Source of the DNA: Aneurinibacillus thermoaerophilus
GTDB taxonomy: Bacteria > Bacillota > Bacilli > Aneurinibacillales > Aneurinibacillaceae
NCBI RefSeq assembly: GCF_900099925.1
Contig: NZ_FNDE01000035.1
Span: 1-37,580 of the forward strand
Length of the DNA: 37,580 bases
Reading direction: 5' to 3'
The notes below the pieces were generated by a model. That model searched no databases and was not told the DNA's origin. It saw only the letters and a list, made by a program, of their open reading frames with translations. The number at the start of each line of letters is the position of its first letter. Within the stretch, counting starts at the first letter, position 1. The position numbers and the translations under genes are program-made. Of the stretch, positions 33,318 through 37,580 are shown in pieces.

Positions 33318-33608
33318 ATGATGGAAACGAATCCGAAGAAGACAATTCGTCACGAACTTGTGATGGTTAATCGCAAAAAACTCGATATAACAGGCGTGCT
33401 CAAGGTAGAAAGTTTCGATCATGAAGAATTCCTGCTCCAGACAGAGGCGGGGTTTCTTACGATAAAAGGGAAAAATTTGCATATGAAGAATTTAAGCCTT
33501 GAGACGGGACAGGTATCGATTGAAGGACTGGTCTTTGCGATGGAGTATATCGATGAATCTTATCAGGGAGAAAAAGCCAGAGGACTATTTGGCCGGATTT
33601 TTAAGTGA
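33318..33608 (+). CDS. yabP: Sporulation protein YabP
   Basis: This 96-residue protein matches B. subtilis YabP (~100), a mother-cell sporulation protein of unknown mechanism. Family features are HELVMVNRKKLDITGVLKVESFD and the TIKGKNLHMKNLSLETGQVSIEG core. ATG 33318 (or 33321, in frame) has AAGGAGGG upstream. A sigma-E promoter is expected from B. subtilis; the best -10 here is CATAGGAT (33285-33292), but the -35 is poor. The stop overlaps the yabQ GTG start (GTGA). Confidence 0.93.
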   Translation: MMETNPKKTIRHELVMVNRKKLDITGVLKVESFDHEEFLLQTEAGFLTIKGKNLHMKNLSLETGQVSIEGLVFAMEYIDESYQGEKARGLFGRIFK

Positions 33609-34183
33609 CGCTTACCGGACAGGCAGTGACGATGATGTCAATGGTGTTGTGCGGACTGGCCATGGGCATACTATATGATACATACCGGACAATGGAGCGG
33701 AAGTGCCGTCTTGCCCGTTGGCTGGTATGGCTTTGCGACTTTTTATTCTGGATAAGTTGTATATTTCTTGTATTCGGTACACTCTTGCGCGTCAATGAAG
33801 GGATTGTAAGAATTTATATTTTCCTTGGTCTTGCCGTAGGTGTGGTATTATATTTTCTTCTATTTCAGCGTACGTATCTATACATTTTGAACAAGCTTAT
33901 CTTTTTTTCTTTATGGCTTTACCGGGTCACACTTCGCACCGGATATTATCTGCTGGTCGCTCCGGTTCTTTTTTTGTATCGTATCCTGCTATCGACGGCA
34001 CTTTTGCTGTTCTCTGTTATTTTCAGAATAGGAAAATGGATTTTGCTGCCATTTAGATTTTTAGGGCATAAGCTGTGGGGGTGGATGTGGCACTTTCTAC
34101 AAAAACCGCTAGGAAGAGTAAGAGAAAAGGCAAGAAAAAGGTGGCAAGCCTTGACGAGTTGGATAAAAGGTAAGAAAATGTAA
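33605..34183 (+). CDS. yabQ: Spore cortex biosynthesis protein YabQ
   Basis: This 192-residue membrane protein is needed for cortex formation in B. subtilis. It has hydrophobic helices at about 8-22, 38-60, 67-85 and 93-145. The family core GLAMGILYDTYR near the N-terminus is intact. The C-terminal ~40 residues are strongly basic. GTG 33605 overlaps the yabP stop by four bases, so yabP and yabQ are translationally coupled. Confidence 0.92.
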   Translation: MTLTGQAVTMMSMVLCGLAMGILYDTYRTMERKCRLARWLVWLCDFLFWISCIFLVFGTLLRVNEGIVRIYIFLGLAVGVVLYFLLFQRTYLYILNKLIFFSLWLYRVTLRTGYYLLVAPVLFLYRILLSTALLLFSVIFRIGKWILLPFRFLGHKLWGWMWHFLQKPLGRVREKARKRWQALTSWIKGKKM

Positions 34184-34210
34184 AATAATCAATCAAGAAA
34201 GGTGAACGAT

Positions 34211-34534
34211 ATGCAGAAACCGCAATCTTTGCCACCAAACTACGGACGGAAGCGCCGCATGCGTCTTTTGCAGATTATTGTCATTTTGTTTTTGTCATGG
34301 GCTGGATATACGTATTATTCACAAAGCCAACAATTGAATGCAAAACAACGTGAGCTTGTGGATTTACAGCGTCAGGTGGCTGAAGTACAGCAAGAGCAGA
34401 AACAGCTCGAATTACAGGTAAAAAGAATGTATGATAAGGATTATATTAGTGAACTGGCGAGGAAAAATTTCTTTTTTTCCAAAGAGGGAGAGATTATTTT
34501 CATAACCCCGGATGAGAAAAAGAAAAACCAGTAG
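34211..34534 (+). CDS. divIC: Cell division protein DivIC (FtsB-like)
   Basis: This 107-residue bitopic septum protein has a basic cytoplasmic N-terminus, one membrane helix (~21-38) and an extracellular coiled coil (~41-78, NAKQRELVDLQRQVAEVQQE). It then has the conserved DKDYISELARKNFFFSKEGE segment. It forms the FtsL-DivIB-DivIC complex at midcell and the sporulation septum. ATG 34211 has AAAGGTG upstream; the in-frame GTG at 34202 lies inside that site. The S1-domain gene yabR, present between divIC and spoIIE in B. subtilis, is not here. Confidence 0.95.
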   Translation: MQKPQSLPPNYGRKRRMRLLQIIVILFLSWAGYTYYSQSQQLNAKQRELVDLQRQVAEVQQEQKQLELQVKRMYDKDYISELARKNFFFSKEGEIIFITPDEKKKNQ

Positions 34535-34536
34535 TG

Positions 34537-34582
34537 GCGCGGACGAAGGAGCTTTTCGCTCCTTTTTTTACGCGCTTTTTTT
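34537..34582 (+). terminator. Intrinsic terminator of divIC
   Basis: Inner stem AAGGAGC/GCTCCTT with a 5-nt loop, outer GCGCG/CGCGC, then a long T run. Confidence 0.85.
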
Positions 34583-34605
34583 CTTTTCACCACGTTCGCA
34601 AGAAA

Positions 34606-34703
34606 ATCGACACTTGTGTGAAAATTCGGCGTTAGTTGTCGGAATTTTTTTAAATCCTATCTTCCAATTTTGACAAAATTTAATTTCAGAATGTGCTTAT
34701 AAT
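34606..34703 (+). promoter_or_regulatory. spoIIE promoter, Spo0A-type with 22-bp spacer
   Basis: TTGACA (34670-34675) and TATAAT (34698-34703) are consensus hexamers but 22 bp apart, the hallmark of Spo0A~P-activated sigma-A promoters such as B. subtilis spoIIG and spoIIE. TTTTGACAAAA (34668-34678), a perfect minus-strand 0A box, overlaps the -35. Further 0A-like sites are TTGTCGGAA (34636-34644) and ATCGACA (34606-34612). Confidence 0.78.
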
Positions 34704-34739
34704 GGGAATCACAAAAATTAGATTAGGTGGTGCTTATGT

Positions 34740-37199
34740 ATGATGCAGAACAAATCGATGGCGATAGCGGGGGGGATGACCGCTCCGGTTGGGAAGGCGG
34801 GAAAAAAAGGTGGAAAATGGTTATACGCAGTATCGTACCAGTGGAGCCTGCTCCATTTGCTGATGGGTTTTTTATTGGGAAGAGCGGTCATTTTTCAGGA
34901 ACTTTCTCCGTTTGCTATTCCTTTTTTCGCGGTGATGTACTTTTTAAAGAAAAATCGGCTGCTTCTTGTTATGTTTTCGGTTATGGCTGGAAGCGCAATG
35001 CAGTCGATAAGTATCGCTTCAGCAAATTTTTTGGGGATGGCCATGGTGCTCGTCATACTGAGCCTATTGGAGAAAGGCAGAAGGATAGAGTTGAACTATG
35101 CTCCGTTGGTTTCATTTCTCGCGGTCCTCCTCAGCAATATGGCGGTTGACTATATCATGAACCAATTGACTTGGCACACGTTATTTATGAACGGTGTAGC
35201 GGCGGTACTCGGCTTGATTTTAACTCTTATTTTCGTGCAGGCGATCCCGATTGTGACTACGAAGCGTAGTCAGCAGCATTTGCAGACAGAGGAAATCATT
35301 TGTCTAATTATTCTTTTGGCATCCGTGATGACGGGAACGGTTGGCTGGATTGTGCAGGATGTATCAGTCGATAATGTGCTTGCGCGCTATCTTGTTCTAT
35401 TATTCGCCGCCGTGGGTGGAGGAACGGTGGGTGCCGCTGTTGGTGTAGTAACCGGGCTTGTACTTAGCCTGGCTAACATAGATGCAGTTTATCAAATCAG
35501 CTTACTAGCATTTTCTGGCTTGCTGGCTGGTTTGCTTCGTGAAGGTAGAAAAGTAATGGTGGCGCTTGGCCTTCTTATCGGTTCTGCGATTTTGACCATA
35601 TATGTAGGCGAACAGCGGGAAATTTTGCAATCTTCGCTGGAAACATTCGCAGCTGTGCTGTTTTTTTTGATTACACCGCGCTTTGTGCTCGATAAAATCG
35701 CAACGTTTATTCCAGGCACGGAAGAAAATGCGTTTTCACAGCAGCAATACTTAAGAAAGGTGCGTGATGTAACAGCTGGTAAAATGGAGCAGTTTGCACA
35801 GCTTTTCACTAAGCTGTCCGAGACCTTTGCTGGTCCCGATTTGGCGAAGCCAGATGAAGCGTTACAGAAAGATTATTTTTTAAGCGAGGTGACGAAAACG
35901 ACGTGCCAGCGCTGCTGGAAAAAAGATCAGTGCTGGAGCCGGGATTTCGATAATACGTATGAAGCATTAACTCAGATGGTACACGCTATGAAACAGGAAG
36001 GTGGAGTAAACCTGAATGAAATGCCGAAAGAATGGTTGCGCAAATGCGTGAAGCAGGATCGTGTTTTGAGTAGTATGGAGCAGGAGTACATGCGCTGGCA
36101 AACGCAGCTGCATTTAAAGCAGCAAATTGCTGAAAGCCGACGGCTTGTGGCCGAGCAGCTGGCGGGAGTATCGCGTGTGATGCAAAATTTTGCTCAAGAA
36201 ATCCAAAAAGAAGGCATCCACCTTCATGTGCAGGAACAGCAGATTTTAAGCGCATTAGAAGGAGTAGGGTTGTCCATACGAAACGTCGATATTGTGAATC
36301 TGGAAGAAGGGAAGGTAGATATTGAAATTACGCAGCCGTCATGCCAGGGCAGAGATGAATGCTCAAAGATTATCGCGCCGCTGTTAACCGATATTCTGGG
36401 AGAAAAAATTACGGTAAAAAATAAAAACTGTCAAGCGTTTGAAGATGGCCTGTGCCACATGTGCCTAGGTTCGGCACAAGATTTTGAAATCGATACCGGC
36501 GTGGCTGGCGCCGCAAAAGGAGGACAACTGCTATCCGGCGATTGCTTTAAAATTATGGAGTTTGGCAGCGGCAAAATGGCATTGGCGATAAGCGATGGTA
36601 TGGGCAATGGAGAAAGGGCATATGTAGAAAGTTCTTCTACGCTGGAACTGTTGCAACAATTGCTCGAATCCGGCATGGAAGAAACATTAAGCATTAAATC
36701 CGTGAATACGGTTCTTTCGCTTCGATCTCCTGACGAAATATTCGCCACGGTAGATCTTGCCTTGATTGACCAGCATACTGGACAGGCAAAATTTATCAAA
36801 ACCGGCTCCACTCCAAGCTTTATTAAGCGCGGCAAAGAAGTGATTTCGATTTCGGCTAATAATTTACCGATTGGCATTATTGATGACATTGACGTCGACG
36901 TCGTGAGTTGTCAATTAAAACCGGGGGATTTGCTCATTATGATGACAGACGGTATCTACGAAGCGCCGCGTGTCGAAAATAAAAACTTGTGGATGAAACG
37001 GAAAATTTCTGAACTGAAAACCAATGACCCGCAAGAGGTCGCGGATTGCCTGCTCGAATTGGTTATCCGACACCATTATGGCGAGATTCATGACGATATG
37101 ACAGTAATGGTGGCTAAGATTGACCATTATATGCTCCCGTGGGCAACGATTCCTGTACCAAACGCCCCGAAAATTGATCGCCCACGTTATGTCAGCTAA
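34740..37199 (+). CDS. spoIIE: Stage II sporulation protein E, PP2C phosphatase
   Basis: This 819-residue membrane phosphatase dephosphorylates SpoIIAA to release sigma-F in the forespore and also interacts with FtsZ. The N-terminal region (~30-320) has about ten membrane helices. The central regulatory/FtsZ-binding region has a Cys cluster (TTCQRCWKKDQCW, ~385). The C-terminal PP2C domain (~595-805) keeps the metal-binding aspartates in LAISDGMGNGE, MMTDGIYEA and HDDMTVM. The length is close to the B. subtilis 827. ATG 34740 follows AGGTGG by 10 nt; an out-of-frame ATG at 34736 opens only a 140-residue shadow frame. Confidence 0.97.
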   Translation: MMQNKSMAIAGGMTAPVGKAGKKGGKWLYAVSYQWSLLHLLMGFLLGRAVIFQELSPFAIPFFAVMYFLKKNRLLLVMFSVMAGSAMQSISIASANFLGMAMVLVILSLLEKGRRIELNYAPLVSFLAVLLSNMAVDYIMNQLTWHTLFMNGVAAVLGLILTLIFVQAIPIVTTKRSQQHLQTEEIICLIILLASVMTGTVGWIVQDVSVDNVLARYLVLLFAAVGGGTVGAAVGVVTGLVLSLANIDAVYQISLLAFSGLLAGLLREGRKVMVALGLLIGSAILTIYVGEQREILQSSLETFAAVLFFLITPRFVLDKIATFIPGTEENAFSQQQYLRKVRDVTAGKMEQFAQLFTKLSETFAGPDLAKPDEALQKDYFLSEVTKTTCQRCWKKDQCWSRDFDNTYEALTQMVHAMKQEGGVNLNEMPKEWLRKCVKQDRVLSSMEQEYMRWQTQLHLKQQIAESRRLVAEQLAGVSRVMQNFAQEIQKEGIHLHVQEQQILSALEGVGLSIRNVDIVNLEEGKVDIEITQPSCQGRDECSKIIAPLLTDILGEKITVKNKNCQAFEDGLCHMCLGSAQDFEIDTGVAGAAKGGQLLSGDCFKIMEFGSGKMALAISDGMGNGERAYVESSSTLELLQQLLESGMEETLSIKSVNTVLSLRSPDEIFATVDLALIDQHTGQAKFIKTGSTPSFIKRGKEVISISANNLPIGIIDDIDVDVVSCQLKPGDLLIMMTDGIYEAPRVENKNLWMKRKISELKTNDPQEVADCLLELVIRHHYGEIHDDMTVMVAKIDHYMLPWATIPVPNAPKIDRPRYVS

Positions 37200-37214
37200 G
37201 AAAAAATGGCGCCT

Positions 37215-37261
37215 GCCCTGTCCGGACATAGTCGGATTGTTGGGACAGGGCTGTTTTTTTT
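37215..37261 (+). terminator. Intrinsic terminator of spoIIE
   Basis: GCCCTGTCC (37215-37223) pairs with GGACAGGGC (37243-37251) around a 19-nt loop; a run of eight Ts follows. Confidence 0.88.
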
Positions 37262-37411
37262 GTTATAGTGAGCGTTTTGCAAAATAGCAATTTTCACCGA
37301 AAGTGAAAAAGCGAATACGATACTAAAGTTGATTTTACTTTATTTTTTAAAGTTGCTTCCTGATTTAAAAGCTGTTCAAGGACATACGGGCAGAATTTTT
37401 TGTTCTACTTT

Positions 37412-37580
37412 TTATGCACAACGTTGGCGTACAGACGCTTTAGACATAGCCAAGGCTGAAGCAAGTAAAATACAGAGGTTCAGAAAAACTTGCGTTTTTA
37501 CTTTTTGAATACCACGGATATGAAGTTGATTTACCGTTAGATTTTCTTTGAGTCTGGCAAAAACGCGTTCTACGCTTGTT
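37412..37580 (-). mobile_element. Insertion sequence, transposase C-terminus (partial)
   Basis: The minus strand encodes the last 55 residues of a DDE-type transposase, open to the right edge of the window. The end includes TSVERVFARLKE, which has the spacing of the catalytic-Glu helix of IS4/IS5-like (DDE_Tnp_1) transposases. RGIQKVKTQVFLNLCILLASALA follows, then the stop codon at 37414-37412. The IS boundary must lie between about 37262 and 37411, since the spoIIE terminator is at 37215-37261. That gap holds TTTTGCAAAA and a TTTTCAC/GTGAAAA hairpin (about 37292-37310), but the terminal repeat cannot be fixed without the other end. Confidence 0.75.

Noticed and set aside
34727-35149. Open frame of ~140 residues overlapping the start of spoIIE
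   Set aside because: It is out of frame with spoIIE, has low-complexity composition and lies entirely inside a strongly conserved gene.

Overview
The window is chromosomal DNA from an endospore-forming member of the Bacillales. The most likely source is Paenibacillaceae, of the Aneurinibacillus or Brevibacillus type. I base this on the near-complete match to the Bacillus subtilis origin-proximal gene order (rrn, gin, yaaO-like, tmk ... divIC, spoIIE), the many sporulation genes (gin, yabG, an sspF-like SASP, fin, spoVT, yabP, yabQ, spoIIE), strong AGGAGG-type ribosome sites with frequent TTG/GTG starts, and an AbrB whose C-terminus carries two CxxC pairs. The genus is an inference.

Layout. 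Positions 1-185 are the 3' end of a 23S rRNA gene, followed directly by a bidirectional terminator with no 5S gene. Positions 300-1730 are the least conserved part: an unrecognised membrane protein on the minus strand and an unusual truncated protein of the UDP-glucose dehydrogenase family. Then come gin, a YaaO-like decarboxylase, and the cluster tmk-yaaR-holB-ricT-yabA (DNA replication and RNA-processing functions), followed by trmN6-rsmI. abrB lies on the minus strand and diverges from metG. The region between them holds conserved Spo0A boxes at abrB, two extra perfect Spo0A boxes, two candidate metG promoters and a T-box leader. Next are tatD, yabE, rnmV-ksgA, yabG, veg, an alpha/beta-type SASP, ispE, purR-ridA, spoVG, glmU-prs, ctc, pth, fin, mfd and a PrsA-like lipoprotein. 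After these come spoVT, a SpoVB-like flippase, yabN(mazG)-rqcP, yabP-yabQ-divIC and spoIIE. The window ends inside an insertion sequence whose transposase is read on the minus strand.

How the genes work together. Most are housekeeping: dTMP and PRPP supply, replication clamp loading and initiation control, tRNA and rRNA modification, ribosome rescue, peptidoglycan precursor and isoprenoid synthesis, and transcription-repair coupling. Interleaved are regulators of the vegetative-to-sporulation switch: AbrB, Spo0A sites, Gin, Fin, SpoVG, SpoVT and SpoIIE. Several promoters can be matched to specific sigma factors from sequence alone: sigma-F for gin and fin, sigma-H for spoVG, sigma-G for spoVT, sigma-K for yabG, and a Spo0A-type 22-bp-spacer promoter for spoIIE.

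I found no defence system, CRISPR array, prophage or biosynthetic cluster. The observations most worth a second look are the UDP-glucose dehydrogenase-like protein without an NAD domain (957-1727), a sigma-K promoter nested inside the loop of a terminator that also covers the yabG ribosome site (15297-15344), two perfect Spo0A boxes upstream of the metG T-box (9286-9330), a 12-bp inverted repeat bracketing the yabE promoter, a 39-codon ORF overlapping the spoVT start, and a strong hairpin between yabG and veg resembling an IS200/IS605 end.
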